DNA of 64,000 nucleotides from Quercus robur (GCF_932294415.1 NC_065536.1:58641854-58705853), one strand, 5' to 3'; shown: positions 1 through 12,200, counted from the stretch's first letter. The notes: generated from the letters alone by a model not told the origin. Program-made: numbers and translations.

Positions 1-757
1 TTTTGTTATTAAACTTTAGAGCAAAAGCTCATTCAACCAGGATGCATTCTCACAATTCAAAAACTTGGGGGTGGAAATATGGATATAAGAGAACATTCTC
101 TCTCTTCCTCACGATCTTTCTCAATTTCTTCTTTTGGTTGACTGTGAGTCAAAGTTTCGGACTTATGTACTTTTTTTGCATTTTCTTGTATTTCAGCTTA
201 TTTTGATTTCTCTTTTCACAAAGCACCATTAGCTTTTGTTTACCATATATTGTGAATTTCGGGGAAAAAAAAAAACATTTAACTAACACACTACGTGACC
301 AATACACATAACAAAACCTATCATTCACAATTGCTAATGATTATGATTATTTACACTTTTTTTTTCTTTGAAATGCGAAATTGATGCCTTTCCTCCTTAG
401 CATTTTTCTCCACAACATCAAATCCTTTTCCTCTCAAAGAAAAGCTCCATTTTAAAACTGGGACTGATATCCTTCTCAACTTCAGCTACTGAAGCAGTAT
501 GCACAGCAACAACATTTTCTATCATTGATTCTGCTTCAATTCATGCAAGTTACCCACTCAATATGTCAAAAGCCTTACTAGTTGCAAGGGCAATAGAAGA
601 AGCTTGGGATTTTGTGACAAGTTTATCTCGCTAAAAGAATCGTGAGTAACCTATCCCAAAAACAAGGCATATTAATTATGAAAACGAAGATAAAAGATTT
701 ACAAGTAATTGCAAGGGACTAAAACTCACCAAATGCAATAGTTATAAACTTATGATT
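1..757. other. AT-rich sequence, no gene recognised
   Basis: No supported gene. The stretch is AT-rich with frequent stops in all frames. On the minus strand there is a partly open stretch at about 430-640, interrupted by stops, that I cannot assign to a family. A possible GT donor on the minus strand lies next to the copia insertion site (the reverse complement of 720-757 reads ATTTG|GTGAGT). This suggests the copia element landed in or beside an old exon whose other side is the GDSL-like remnant at 7.35-7.54 kb. Confidence 0.4.
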
Positions 758-762
758 CCTTG

Positions 763-1118
763 TGTTAGGCTTAATGAAGCCTAGTTGTGTTTGATCCGGA
801 TGATGACCCGACTCGAAATAATGTTGTGTGGTTTTGAATGAGAGATTTTTTGAGACTTAGTCCATGGAGCGGAGGCTTGATGATTAGTTTTTTTTTTTTT
901 TTTTTTTTTTTTTTTGTCATTTTTGAGAGTGAGAAAAACTATACTGCCGCACTTTATATTTTTCCCTGATAATAGTGAAATCCTTGCAATTCCATGGACG
1001 TAGGCAAATTACCGAACCACGTAAATACTGTTTTGTGCGTGTGATTATTTTTTCTTTGGCGTATGTTTTCTCTATTTTGTTTCTCACAAGTTTGGGATTT
1101 TCGGGTTAATTCCCTACA
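763..1118 (+). repeat. 5' LTR of the copia element
   Basis: Begins TGTTAGGCTTAATGAAGCC and ends CCCTACA (TG...CA termini). It matches 6978-7343 throughout, including the block from GATCCGGATGATGA to the GGGTTAATTCCCTACA end. A poly-T tract near 890-915 differs in length and composition between the two LTRs. Confidence 0.93.
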
Positions 1119-1120
1119 AT

Positions 1121-1132
1121 TGGTATTAGAGC
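1121..1132 (+). other. Primer binding site, tRNA-iMet type
   Basis: TGGTATTAGAGC lies two bases after the 5' LTR. It is one substitution from the TGGTATCAGAGC site complementary to initiator-Met tRNA that most plant copia elements use. Confidence 0.85.
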
Positions 1133-1148
1133 CTAGGGTTAGATTTGA

Positions 1149-1850
1149 GTGGGAGTAATGGCAGAGGAAGTAGGAAAGTCATTTGGAATAGAAAAGTTCG
1201 ATGGCACAGACTTTGGATTTTGGAGGATGCAAATCGAGGATTATCTTTATGGGAAGAAGTTGCATCTGCCGCTTCTAGGGGAAAAACCTATAACTATGAA
1301 GGATGAGGAATGGGCTCTTCTTAACAAACAAGTACTGGGAGTCATCAGGTTAACTCTATCTAGGTCTGTTCCACACAATGTTGTAAAGGAGAAGACCACA
1401 ACAGATCTAATGAAGGCTTTGTCTAGTATGTATGAAAAGCCATCAGCAAATAATAAGGTGCATCTGATGAAGAAACTGTTCAACTTGAAGATGGCAAAGA
1501 ATGCATTAGTAGCACAACATCTGAACAAATTTAACACTATCACAAACAATTGTCATCTGTAGAAATTGATTTTGATGATGAGATCTATGCACTGATCGTT
1601 TTGGCTTTTTTGCCAAACAGTTGGGAGGCAATAAGGATAATAGTAAGCAATTTTACAAGAAAAGAAAAACTGAAGTACAATGACATACAAAAGGCCAAGG
1701 TAATGATAGAAATTCAAATCAGGCAGATCAAAATCCAGAAATTCTAATCGGAACAGAAATAAATCTAGATTAGGCTAAAAAGTACAATGCTGGAATTGTG
1801 GGAAAACGGATTACTTTAGGAGGCAATGCAAAAGTCCTAAAAAGAAGAAT
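1149..1850 (+). pseudogene. copia gag pseudogene
   Basis: Gag-like nucleocapsid precursor. The likely start is the MAEEVG methionine at 1158, nine bases into the longer frame. The frame runs to a stop at 1560-1562. The product then continues from 1550 in another frame (a frameshift around 1545-1560) and stops again near 1747. The zinc knuckle follows at about 1788-1830 as CWNCGKTDYFRRQC. The expected CCHC histidine position (GHF in relatives) reads DYF here, so the metal-binding His is lost. The region between the second frame and the knuckle seems shortened. It cannot make a functional Gag. Confidence 0.85.
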
Positions 1851-4800
1851 GAAGATGATTCTGCTAATACTGTAACAGAAGAGGTACATGATGCATTACT
1901 TCTTGCAGTAGATAGTCCACTTGACAATTGGTTTTTAGACTCAAGAGTTTCGTTTCATACCACTCCACATTGAGAAATCATACAGAACTATACTGCAGGT
2001 GATTTTGGTAAAGTGTATTTGGCTGATGGTACAGCCTTGAATGTTGCGGGTATGGGAGACGTTCGTATATTGTTGCCCAATGGGTCTATTTGGTTACTAG
2101 AGAATGTTCGACATATTCCTGATCTGAGGAGGAATCTAATTTCTGTTGGACAACTTGATGATAAAAGGCATGCAATACTGTTTGTTAGTGGTACTTGGAA
2201 GGTTACAAAGGGAGCCAGAGTATTGGCTCGTGAAAAGAAGACCGGTACTCTATATATGACCTTAAGTTCAAAAGACACAATTACAGTTGTTGAAGCAAGT
2301 ACTGATACAAGCCTATGGCACCGCAGACTTGGTCACATAAGTGAGAAATGGATGAAAATGCTGCTGTCAGGAGGAAAACTACCAGAATTGAAGTCCATTG
2401 ATTTTGACATGTGTGAAAGCTACATTTTAGGAAAGCAGAACAATGTGAGCTTCTTGAAAACTAGCAGGACACCGAAAGCTGAAAAATTAGAGTTAGTGCA
2501 CACTGATTTGTGGGGGCCTTCTCCGGTTGCATCCCTTGGAGATTCAAGGTGCTACATCACTTTCATTGATGACTTAAGCAAAAAGGTATGGATTTATTTT
2601 CTGAATTTCTGATATATTTGAAACTTTTAAGAAATGGAAGGCCATAGTTGAGACAGAAATAGGTTTGAAAATAAAATGTTTGAAGTCAGATACTGGAGGA
2701 GAATACATAGATGGAGGGTTCAGTGAGTATTGTGCTGCACAAGGAATCAGGATGGAGAAGACAATTCCTAGGACACCACAATAGAATGGTGTGGCTGAGC
2801 ACATGAATAGAACTCTCAATGAGCATGCTAGGAGTATGAGGTTGCATGCTGAACCAAAAACTTTATGGACTGATGCTGTTAGCACTACAGCTTACCTAAT
2901 AAACTGAGGACCATCAGTTCCCATGGAGTTTAGACTTCTTGAGGAGGTTTGGAGCGGTAAAGAGGTAAAATTTGCACATTTAAAAGTTTTTAGCTGTATT
3001 TCTTATGTTCATATTAATTCTGATGCTTGTAATAAACTTGATGCAAAGTCTAAAATATGTTTTTTCATTGGTTATGGTGATGAGAAATTTGGCTATAAGT
3101 TTTGACATGAACAAAACAGGGAAATCATTAGAAGTAGAAATATGATATTTAATGAACAGGTTATGTACAAGGACAGGTCAACTATAGTGTTAGATGTTAC
3201 AGAAATAGATCAAAAGAAATCTGAGCTTGTCAATTTAGATGAATTGACTGATAGTATTGTCTAGAAAAAGGGTGAAGAAGATAAGGAGAATGTAGATTCA
3301 CAGGTAGATCAGAGTACACCTATAGCTAAAGTCCGTTCATCTTCCAGGACGATTAGACCTCCACAATGTTAATCACTCACTCTAAATTATCTCTTGTTAA
3401 CTGATGGTGGTGAGCCAGAGTATTATAAAGAAGTCTTGCAGAATGAAAATTCAAGCAAGTGGGAGTTAGTCATGAAGGATGAGATGGATTCCTTGTTAGG
3501 GAATCAGACATGGGAATTGACTGAATTGCCAATAGGAAAGAAGGCTTTGCACAACAAGTGGGTATACAGAATGAAGAATGAGCATGATGGCAGCAAACGT
3601 TATAAGGCCAGATTAGTTGTCAAAGAGTTCCAGTAGAAAAAGGGCATTGACTACTCAGAAATATTTTCTCCAGTTGTGAAGATGTCAACAATCATACAGG
3701 TACTGGGAATGGTGGCTGCAAAAAGTTTATATCTTTAGTAGTTAGATGTGAAGACGACATTCCTTCATGATGACTTGAAGGAAGACATTTACATGATTCA
3801 GCCAGAAGGGTTCATTGTTCAGGGATAAGAAAATCTAGTTTGCAAACTGAGAAAGAGTTTGCATGGCCTAAAACAAGCTCCAAGATAGTAGTACAAGAAA
3901 TTTGATAGTTTTATGCATAAAATTGGGTTCAAGAGATGTGAAGCTGATCACTGTTGCTATGTTAAGTTTTTTAACAATACTTATATCATTTTATGTTGTA
4001 TGTGGATGATATGCTCATTGCAGGCCCTAACATTGAGGAGATTAGTGATCTAAAAAAGAAATTGTCAAAAGAGTTTGCAATGAAGGATTTGAGAGTTGCA
4101 AAACAAATCCTTGGTATGAGAATCATTAGAGACAAGGCTAATGGTACATTGAAACTTTCACAGTCAGAGTATGTGAAGAAAGTTCTCAATAGGTTCAATA
4201 TGAATGAAGCTAAACCAGTGAACACATCCTTGGGTAGTCATTTCAAACTAAACAAAGAACAGTCACCGAAGACAGAAGAAGAAAGGGACCATATGAGCAA
4301 GGCGTCCTATGCCTCAGCCATTGGTAGCTTGATGTATGCTATGGTGTGTACAAGGCCAGACATTGTACATGCAAAGGGAGTTGTGAGCAAATTCATGAGT
4401 AGGCTAGGAAAGCAGCACTGGGAGGCAATCAAGTGGATTCTAAGATATCTAAAGGGTTCATCAGATACATGTCTTTACTTCATAGGTGTAAGTTTAAAAC
4501 TGTAAGGTTATGTAGATGCTGATTTTGCTAGTGATATTAATAATAGAAAGAGTACTACTGAGTTTGTATTTATTTTTGGTGGTATAACTATATCATGAGC
4601 CTTAAATCTACAAAAGATTGTTACTTTGTCTACTACAAAAGCTGAGTATGTTGCAGCAACTGAAACTGGAAAGAAAATGATTTGGCTACATAGCTTCTTA
4701 GATGAATTGGGTAAGAAGCGAGAGATGGACATTCTACATAGTGACAATCATAGTGCAATTTTTCTTGCTAAAAATTCAGCTTTTCATTCAAAGTTGAAGC

Positions 4801-4961
4801 ATATACAGACAAAATACCACTTTATCTGTTATCTTGTTGAAGACAAGCTGGTAATACTTGAGAAGATTTGTGGATCTAAGAACCTGGCAGATATGTTGAT
4901 TAAGAGTGTCACTATTGAGAAGCTAAAGCTGTGTGTAGCTTCAGTTAGTCTTCTAACTTGA
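1851..4961 (+). pseudogene. copia pol pseudogene (PR-INT-RT-RNase H)
   Basis: Remnant of the copia polyprotein. The protease active site near 1938-1946 reads DSR instead of DSG. The pre-integrase/integrase segment at 2013-2612 keeps the HH part (LWHRRLGH), but the second Cys of the CC pair is Tyr (CESY). The integrase core continues in another frame at 2613-2900. RT lies at 3394-4230 with YVDD intact near 4000, and RNase H at 4508-4961 with the late TKAEYVA motif. Stops occur near 2785, 2908, 3103, 3264, 3634, 3737-3742, 3826 and 3888-3893, with a frameshift near 3970-3995. Most replace Gln, Trp or Arg codons expected from family conservation, consistent with C-to-T decay on either strand. 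Confidence 0.9.
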
Positions 4962-5039
4962 GGACATGAGGATGAGTTACAGGGATGAAGGATTGTTTTT
5001 AGAGGATTGCGGTTGATGTTGGTGATTGAACTAGTCTCC

Positions 5040-5051
5040 AAGTGGAAGATT
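5040..5051 (+). other. Polypurine tract of the copia element
   Basis: AAGTGGAAGATT lies immediately before TGTTGGGCT, the start of the 3' LTR. Plant copia elements typically have AAGTGGGAGATT here. It fixes the 3' LTR start at 5052, well before most of that LTR, which revealed the nested insertion. Confidence 0.8.
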
Positions 5052-7343
5052 TGTTGGGCTTTGTGTGTAAGAGACCACGCCTTCGACCCGTTTTTATAGA
5101 ATGTTGGGCCAAACCCATGTGAATGGGTGGAGTCGTGTTATTGCCATTCAAAATGGAGGTTCGACTAGTTATATTTTCTTCTTTAGATTAAGGGTTTTAC
5201 AATAGAATCGCCACTTATTTAATTATTGGGATAAATAAGAAAATCAAAATTATAAAATTCCTCATTTTATTAATTTTCAATTGAACTTACATTGATCATA
5301 AGAAAATTATATGATTTTGGTCCTAAATACAATCTAAGATAAAATACATAACTTTATTTCCTAGTTCCAATCTAGTAATTGAAAATTATAAGGATAAACA
5401 TTAGTCTATCAATTCTTGATCTAAGTTCAGAGGCTATGTTACAAGGTGAGAAGGTGTTAGACATCCACCTTACCCAGTGAAACCGGTCTTCTAAACTATG
5501 TGGTTAACATTCATATCACATCATCCAATATGTTATCAATCAATTTACATGTTGAATTTAATGTGTGTGCATGTGATAAACCCTAATTCAATTTATTAAG
5601 CATGACATTTAGATTGAAAAATAAACTCTAGTGAATGTGTGTGGATGGTGATATCCTAGATTCAAGAATTTAAAAGAATTATTAAACAAACATCTTTTTC
5701 ATGTTTTTGATGTGGATTTAAGATCGAAACTAGTGTTATGCATGAACATGCGATGAACAACCAAGAACATCTGAATAACATATAAGAACATTCAAACATA
5801 TTCAAAAGAATTTAAATGATTATTATTATACTTTAATCTTAAATTCTTATCATGGTAATACAAAAAACAAGTTAGGAAAAGAGATTATACCTTCATGCAA
5901 GATTCATATGGTAGAGGAGGAGACTCTTGGTAAAGATCCTAAGGGTGGAGGAAAAGAAGAGTTAAGAGAGGAAAAGTGAGTCTCACTCAATACCTTGAGT
6001 CTCAAGAAGACCAAGATATGACAAGATTACTTAACTTCACTAGAACTTAAGAGATGGGGTTTTTGTGTCTTGAAATGAAGGAGAGGTGGAGTTTATATAG
6101 TAATGGTGGAGGAAATATGAATGGAAAACCATTTAATGAGGGTTGACAAAGAATCATGAACCTAGACCTCATTTTAGCCTTTAAGGAAATCTGGTACATT
6201 AAATGTGAAGATTGGTGAAAGTGAGGAGGAAGCAAAATTCGGTTTTCCCGTAACTACTGTAATAGCTTGTAGAGCCAATTTCAAAAAATTATATCTTACT
6301 CAATTCTGATCAGAATTGTCTTATTCTTGTACTCAAATTGAAGTCCCGGATGTCTAGTTTCTGAGAAAATTAATTTCATTCACAGATTCAAAATATTGTG
6401 AGAGATATCGATGAAATGGTGAGCAGAGGTCATTTGTTAGAAAATGGTTTCAGCACAATTAACATTAATAGGTTCCAAATTAGCTCCCAATTAATATTAA
6501 ATAGTTTCAATCACTCTCATTTCAGACTTAATTGGTTCCAAATTTACTTTAATAAAAAGATAATTGTACAAATTACACATTGAATAATTAATGTTTAACT
6601 ATCTAGTTAATTAGATGTGTGCAACCTTACAGTAAAATGTAGTCCTAACTAATCAAATTATGACATATCATTGATCTCAAATTGATTATACTTATAACTA
6701 ATTGAAATCAATTGTTCATAATCACATATAGTCGGACACAATTTGTGATGATGCATCTCAGCCATTAAATCTTGATTTGATAATAACTTTCAATCTGGTG
6801 GTTCGATTAGAGCTTATGACCAGTCAATTTGATCGTTACAATATCAAGATCATTTTGGTGAAATGAGATTAAGGATCTAATGATCAGAATTAAGATGCAT
6901 ATTTCCAAGGCAAAATTATCATTTTACCCTCCAGGTAAGGTTAAATGCAGGATGCAAAATTAGGTGTCAACATTGTGAAGCCTAGTTTTGTTTGATCCGG
7001 ATGATGATCCAACTCAAAATAATGTTGCGTGGTTTTTAATGGGAGATTTTTTGAGGCTTAGTCTATGGAGCGGAGGCTTGGTGATTAGGGTTTTGGTGAT
7101 TAGGTTTTTATTTATTTATTTATTTATTTTTATTTTTTTGGTCGTTTTTTAGAGTGAGAAAAATTGTATTGCCACACTTTGTATTTTTCCCTGATAATAG
7201 TGAAATTTTTGCAACTCCATGGACGTAGGCAAATTGTCGAACCACGTAAATACTGTCTTGTACGTGTGATTATTTTTTCTTTGGCATATGTTTTCTTTAT
7301 TTTGTTTCTCACTGTTTTGGAAATTTTGGGTTAATTCCCTACA
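5052..7343 (+). repeat. 3' LTR of the copia element, split by insertion
   Basis: The LTR starts TGTTGGGCTTTGTG at 5052-5065. It is interrupted from 5066 to 6972 and resumes as AAGCCTAG at 6978 (6973-6977 is the duplicated target). Joined, the start aligns base for base with the 5' LTR start (TGTTAGGCTTAATGAAGCC). It ends CCCTACA at 7343, followed by CCTTG, the element's own TSD. Confidence 0.92.
5066..6972 (-). mobile_element. Solo LTR (gypsy-type) inserted in the copia 3' LTR
   Basis: A 1,907-bp TG...CA unit begins TGTAAGAGACC and ends GGTGTCAACA, flanked by a perfect 5-bp duplication TTGTG (5061-5065, 6973-6977). Read on the minus strand it starts TGTTGACACC and carries near its other end a complement of 'AGAATCGCCACTTA', text I associate with long gypsy LTRs in dicots. 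No coding domains and no second LTR are visible within it, so a solo LTR left by LTR-LTR recombination is the simplest reading. It must be younger than the copia element it splits. Confidence 0.8.
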
Positions 7344-7349
7344 CCTTGT

Positions 7350-7543
7350 TCACCATTAGATATGCCAGCTGCAAGTGCAGGATAAGCATCTGGTTATATC
7401 TTAACAATGTTTATAAAACCAAAAATTTGTACAGCTTCTGTCCATAGGCACAAGGTCAATTTGGTTGGCAACTAGTTATTGTTGTCATTGTCAACCAGTG
7501 AATCTCCAAAGATAAGGAAGGCCCAAGCAGCCTCAGTTTGAAA
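7350..7543 (-). pseudogene. GDSL esterase/lipase-like exon fragment
   Basis: On the minus strand the frame ending around 7543-7470 reads AWAFLIFGDSLVDNDNNN followed by a TAG stop. FGDSLVDN is block I of plant GDSL esterases/lipases, which contains the catalytic Ser. In the family a Tyr usually follows the Asn run, and here that codon is TAG. The remaining frame toward 7350 has another stop and does not match the usual GDSL continuation. The copia element lies immediately downstream on this strand. A degraded single-exon fragment is most likely. No block V (Asp/His) is visible nearby. Confidence 0.55.
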
Positions 7544-8269
7544 GTAAAATGATCCCTGAATTAAAAATCATCAAAAAGCTGGCCATGAAATTGAAAGTAA
7601 CATAAAACGGAAAGGAATTTAAATATAAGAATGCCTAGAGCAACAATCTCATATAACAATACCACCTCGATTCAAAAGCTCATTAAAAAAAAATCAAGAT
7701 CATTGAAAAGCACCTATTCATATCAACAACCATTGAAGTTTTCAGTAAATCATCAAGCCCACAACTATTTATTGTCCATTTGGTATTAAAACAAAAATAA
7801 TTCCAAAAATACATCAAAATGCACAAATATCCATAACCATTCTATCCCAGAAGTATTTCAAAGTTAACATTTTTCATTCTTAACTCAATTCTCATTCAAG
7901 CGATTGCAAATTATTTGAAAAACAAAAAATAATTTAAACTCAATCTTGGATATTCAGCAAAAGGACATGATTTTTGTACCCTTTATTTGAATTCTCTTTT
8001 GTCCTTTTTGTTTTTGTTTTTTGATCTCCCGCAATGGGCGCAACGTGAGACTTAGGTACGTGTGCACTGTGTAGGTTTACAGTCTAATCTTTTAGAGATC
8101 TTTCTAGTGGCAATTATTTCTCTATTGAATCTTAAGATGTCACTAAGATAGAATTCCACTAATTATTTCTCTATGTTAATTTGTTGAAGGAATCCCTAGT
8201 TTACAGGAAGGTAAATGGAACTTAAATTTTTTATCAATGCGTCTCAAAAAACTTTTAATCATTTATTCC

Positions 8270-8620
8270 ATGTAATATAAAACCTGTCACAATTTAATAT
8301 TTAAAAGACCATCAATTTAATATTTAAAAGATCATGAGATTGGTATGTACTCAATACAATAATTGAAAAGTTTTTAATTCTATTATTTAATCTGAAATAT
8401 AACCCATTACATAGGTTTGGGAATATATTAGAAAATAAAATCGTCACAATTCTATTTAAAGGTCTTAATTTAGAATTCATTCATATGAAATAAAACTTGT
8501 CACGATATATTGTACAAAGAGAGGATCATAGGATTGGAAATTTATTTGAAATAAAACCTATCACAGTTCTTTCTAAAAGTTTCTAATTCACAATGCATTC
8601 ATATGAAAGTTTTGATGATT
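8270..8620. repeat. Diverged tandem repeat, about 110-bp unit
   Basis: The motif AAATAAAACYTGTCACRRTT recurs at about 8276, 8437, 8490 and 8550. ATTCATATGAAA recurs near 8475 and 8595. The spacing is irregular (53-160 bp) and the copies are diverged. The rest of 7545-10199 is AT-rich intergenic sequence with no gene I can support. Confidence 0.4.
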
Positions 8621-9450
8621 CAGTTGTTTTCCAAAATACAGGATTTTTAGGCTTCATTTCCATGTTGGCATAGGATGAAAGATTGTTCACTAACTCAAGC
8701 CACATGCTCCAAGATTTCAGTCAAGACAGTAGGGCAGTTTTCCTTTTTAAGTATTAAAAACCACCTTATCTGCATCACAGCTAGGAAAACAAATTAAGCT
8801 GCAGCCAACATTAGCAGAAAAATCTAGACAATAAAAACACTTAAAAACCCACTTGAATCTTGAGAAAAGAAGTCATTACAAATCGAAGGGCACAACTACA
8901 CAACAAAGCAATAGAAATATCAAACCTCATGGGAAACTTTTAGTCATGCTTGCTGTCATCAATGTAGTCTCTTTTTTTTTTTTTTGTTATTTATCATCAA
9001 CCCTAGTTTGACATTCTCACCAACAAATCTGGAACATCTAGAAAGATAACCAGTTTTTTTAAAGTAAACTATGTCCAAGTTTGTATCAAGTATGTCATTA
9101 GCATCTGCCAATGTACTTCTAATTCTGTTATGATATTCTCACAATCAGATTCTTTTTTAGGCTACCACTTAAGAATCTAATCAAAACCCATTAAAATACC
9201 GAAAAACAGAAAAACCTATACCAAATCAAGTGATTGATATCCAAAAAACAACCCAAACCCATCAACATTTCGAAATCTAAAATTTGGGAAAAAAAAATCA
9301 TAAAACAATATTCCTTGAGGCTGCAACACCACACTCACGACGGCTCCAACATATTTTTAAGGTTTCAGCAAAACGTATGCGGCGGTGTATGTGGCAAGGT
9401 CGCAGGGTGGAGCTCCGGTGCTAAAAGGAGAGGAGATGAGATTTGGGGTC

Positions 9451-9495
9451 TTTGAGTTTAAATTGGGCCATGACCAGACCCAATTTAAACTCAAA
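9451..9495. repeat. Perfect 17-bp hairpin
   Basis: TTTGAGTTTAAATTGGG (9451-9467) is followed after 11 bases by its exact reverse complement (9479-9495). No terminator context or gene is attached. It may be the core of a small foldback element. Confidence 0.85.
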
Positions 9496-9654
9496 AACCA
9501 AATACTGAATAGAAGCCTACAAAATAAAAGGTCAAGTAAAAATTTATGCCTAGCAGGTCCTGAAGTTTCAACGCATTCACTTAAGTTTTGTTCGAGCAAT
9601 CCCACATTTGACAGCAAGAAATAATGGGGGAAAATGGCTAAATACCTCTCTTTT

Positions 9655-9808
9655 GGAACTTGATATTGCTAAATTTGAGTTCTGTGTGGAATTTGACTTC
9701 ACTAATATCGAGTTTCATGGGTGTTTCGTCACGATAGCAATCTCTGATGTGGCTTTTCTGAATAAAGAAAGGCTATGTGGAACTCAATATTAGTAATATC
9801 AAGTTCGA
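9655..9808. repeat. Foldback element with ~35-bp arms
   Basis: The left arm beginning GGAACTTGATATTGCTAAAT (9655) is repeated inverted at the right end (9771-9808), which reads CGAACTTGATATTACTAATA on the minus strand. A few mismatches separate the arms. The spacer is about 80 bp. No clear target duplication was found. Confidence 0.7.
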
Positions 9809-10199
9809 TTGCACAACATACTCATCAAAACAGAGGAGTACTTCAAATCCCGAACAAAAAACTGCCATACACCATAAAACCCCAAAAATTAAAATAGCAT
9901 GCGAAAACAAGAAAGTTCAAAAATATTATAATTAGGTGCCCATGATGAAGAAAAACATTCACATAAAAATATCAATTCCTTAAATTCTAGATTAATTGGT
10001 TTATCGTATATTTTAAATTTAAATACAAACATATGACCATTTAGATTCTATTGCAGCAAAACAGCAAGATCTTATTCCTAAAGCCAAACCGAAAACAAAC
10101 AAGCAAACATGATCCCATTACATGAAATTTTCCCATCAGTTTTTGGTTGAACATCACCTAATTTTCCTTGGATATTAAATGGAAACTTACACCCTCTCA

Positions 10200-11215
10200 T
10201 CATCGAAGGCAATGCCGACCAATTTGCAATGAGGCAATCCCGTGATTTCTACTTTCCGTCTTTGTATTATAATAGACTAAAGAGCAATGGTTAACACCTA
10301 ATTCCAGAAAGATCTCATCGGTGTTAGTGTTGATGGCAAGAATGCGACTCAATCGCTTCAGTTTAGACCAATCAAAAGGAAAACGAATAGTTTGTTTAAC
10401 CCAAGAGTAGTTGCAATTGTGGTAGTCCTCCAATATCCAAATATTCAATTTGTCAGGCTGCAACTTTTCTATGAAAGCCAAGCGTCCACAAACCGCAGCA
10501 AGATGTCCATCATGGTTGTGTACTTCTAATTTAGCACCATCAGGATAAGGGCTTAATCTAAAAATCTCGTCGTGGAGATCAAATGCCACTATTTTGGGTG
10601 GCAGTCTGTCACAATTGGTTACCCAATCGGTAAGCCAATACATTGCACCATTAGCAGAAACACCAACTTCGTTAGGAAAATATATATTACGTAATAAGTC
10701 AGCTCCGTAGAATTCTTCAGGAGCTAACTGTCTCCAACTATTACTTCCTCCGTTGCCGTTGTCGTTGCCATTGCAGTTACCTAACGTGAAAATGCTAGGA
10801 GATACTCTGTTGCTCCAAGGTCAACTGAAGAACTTGAATTGGTTGGACAAAGGATCAAAGCCCAAACCGCTAAATTCAAAGTCGCTTGCTGGACTATACA
10901 AAGAGCCAAACTCTGTGAAGGAGTGCTGACATTCAAGATATTTACAGCTTCCCTATTTTGAAAACATAGAAAACCATTGACGAGTTTAAAATATTCATCA
11001 AGGTCTCCATAAAGAAAGTCGAAAGGGAGCGTGGCAACAAGAGTGGCGGGTCCTATGTTAACGCTGCCTCCCTCATTCAGGATCTCTGCAGAATAAAAAT
11101 CCATACCTTTATCTTCGCGGCTGCGGCTGCGGCTGCGGTCGTGTACCAAGATTCGGGCCTTGCTGCTGCTGTGCTGATGAGGACGTTGAGAATGAGAATT
11201 TTTTTTCTTCTTCAT
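10200..11215 (-). pseudogene. F-box-associated (FBA-type) gene, broken
   Basis: The minus-strand frame from 11215 encodes a segment containing MDFYSAEILNEGG and FKLVNGFLCF, typical of the front of plant F-box-associated interaction domains. Near 10915-10935 the frame shifts. The next frame carries SGLGFDPLSNQFK, the FBA 'GFDP' signature, then a TGA at 10821-10823. It runs on in frame through the 147-residue C-terminal part (MYWLTDW, IVAFDLHDEIF, WILEDYH) to a stop at 10200. No F-box motif is visible upstream, although a 90-residue Ser/Gln-rich frame (11109-11381) overlaps the start. In the family this domain selects substrates for SCF ubiquitin ligases. One frameshift plus one nonsense codon and a missing F-box make it a pseudogene. 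Confidence 0.75.
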
Positions 11216-11381
11216 GCTTGCTGGCGAAGGATAAGCAACGTCTACTGTTGTGGCGGATTACATTTTGAAGGGAAGAAGAAGTAGTACTAGCACTTGCAGT
11301 AGCAGAAGAATCAGCAACAATGGTGTTCAACTTCAACTTCAACAATTGCGCCCCACCACATCTCCAACATAAGAGAGACAT

Positions 11382-12190
11382 GATTGAAACTGCGTAGTTT
11401 CTTTTGTGCGGTATGTCGGCGGGGCTGGATATGATATCTAATTATCTCTCATTTTTGGGTTTATTTTATTTTATTTTTATAAATTAATTAACGTTTTTTC
11501 TATAAATTAATTAGTAAATACTATATTAAATAGGAGTATTAAATTAAGGGCAAAATGAGGTTGTTTTCGGGGATTTCAAATGATAATGGAATAATAGAGT
11601 TTTGAAACTTAGAAAACATGAAAAAATGCAAATTTTTAGATAATTGAAATGAAAGATAATGAAACTTAAAAGGTGAATTTTGGAATTTGAGTTTTTTTTT
11701 TTGTTAAAATATTATTTTAGCTTCTAAATTTTACCAAAATTTTAGTTTTTCATTTTTGAAAATTTTTTTTTTTTATCTCACACTTTGTAAGGTGTTTTTT
11801 TTTTAAAAAAAAAAAATTTAGAGATAAAAAAAAGATAACAAATTTTTTTTTCAATAGTTTAGAAACGAAAAACAAATTTTTAGTAAAATATAAAGATAAA
11901 AAGTAAAATATTTTTAATAGTTTAGGAAAAACAAATAAACTTATCTATTGTTTAGGGAATAACAAACTTTTTAAAGTTTAGAAATAAAAAACAAATTTTT
12001 GATAAAATTTAAATAGAAAATAATAATAATAACAATAATAATTATTATTATTTATTTTTCAGTCACAACAGAGTAATAGACAATGGCAAGGGTTTATGCT
12101 TAAGCCCTAAACTAAAATCCCATATCCCTTCCTCTGCTACAATTACACATCTCAATTCTCAAAACCCCATTCCAATCCCACAAAATAAGA
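11382..12190. other. AT-rich spacer between divergent gene remnants
   Basis: Very AT-rich with homopolymer runs of A and T. I see no gene. The last ~100 bases before 12201 are less AT-rich and probably represent the leader of the helicase first exon. Confidence 0.4.
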
Positions 12191-12200
12191 GAAAACCCAG

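Larger units (their letters stand above)
763..7343 (+). mobile_element. Ty1/copia LTR retrotransposon, degraded, with nested insertion
   Basis: A complete but dead Ty1/copia element. The 5' LTR is 763-1118. The 3' LTR starts at 5052 and resumes at 6978-7343 after a nested insertion. A perfect 5-bp target-site duplication CCTTG flanks it (758-762 and 7344-7348). The order is LTR, tRNA-iMet-type primer site, gag with zinc knuckle, protease, integrase, reverse transcriptase, RNase H, polypurine tract, LTR. The integrase-before-RT order defines copia. The protein flavour resembles the Tork/TNT1-94 group, which is inference from motif similarity. Excluding the nested solo LTR, its length is about 4.7 kb, normal for the family. 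The coding region carries many stops and frameshifts, so it is not autonomous. Confidence 0.93.

Noticed and set aside
3..206. 67-codon Phe-rich ORF at the window start
   Set aside because: Low-complexity, AT-driven frame with no start context or similarity.
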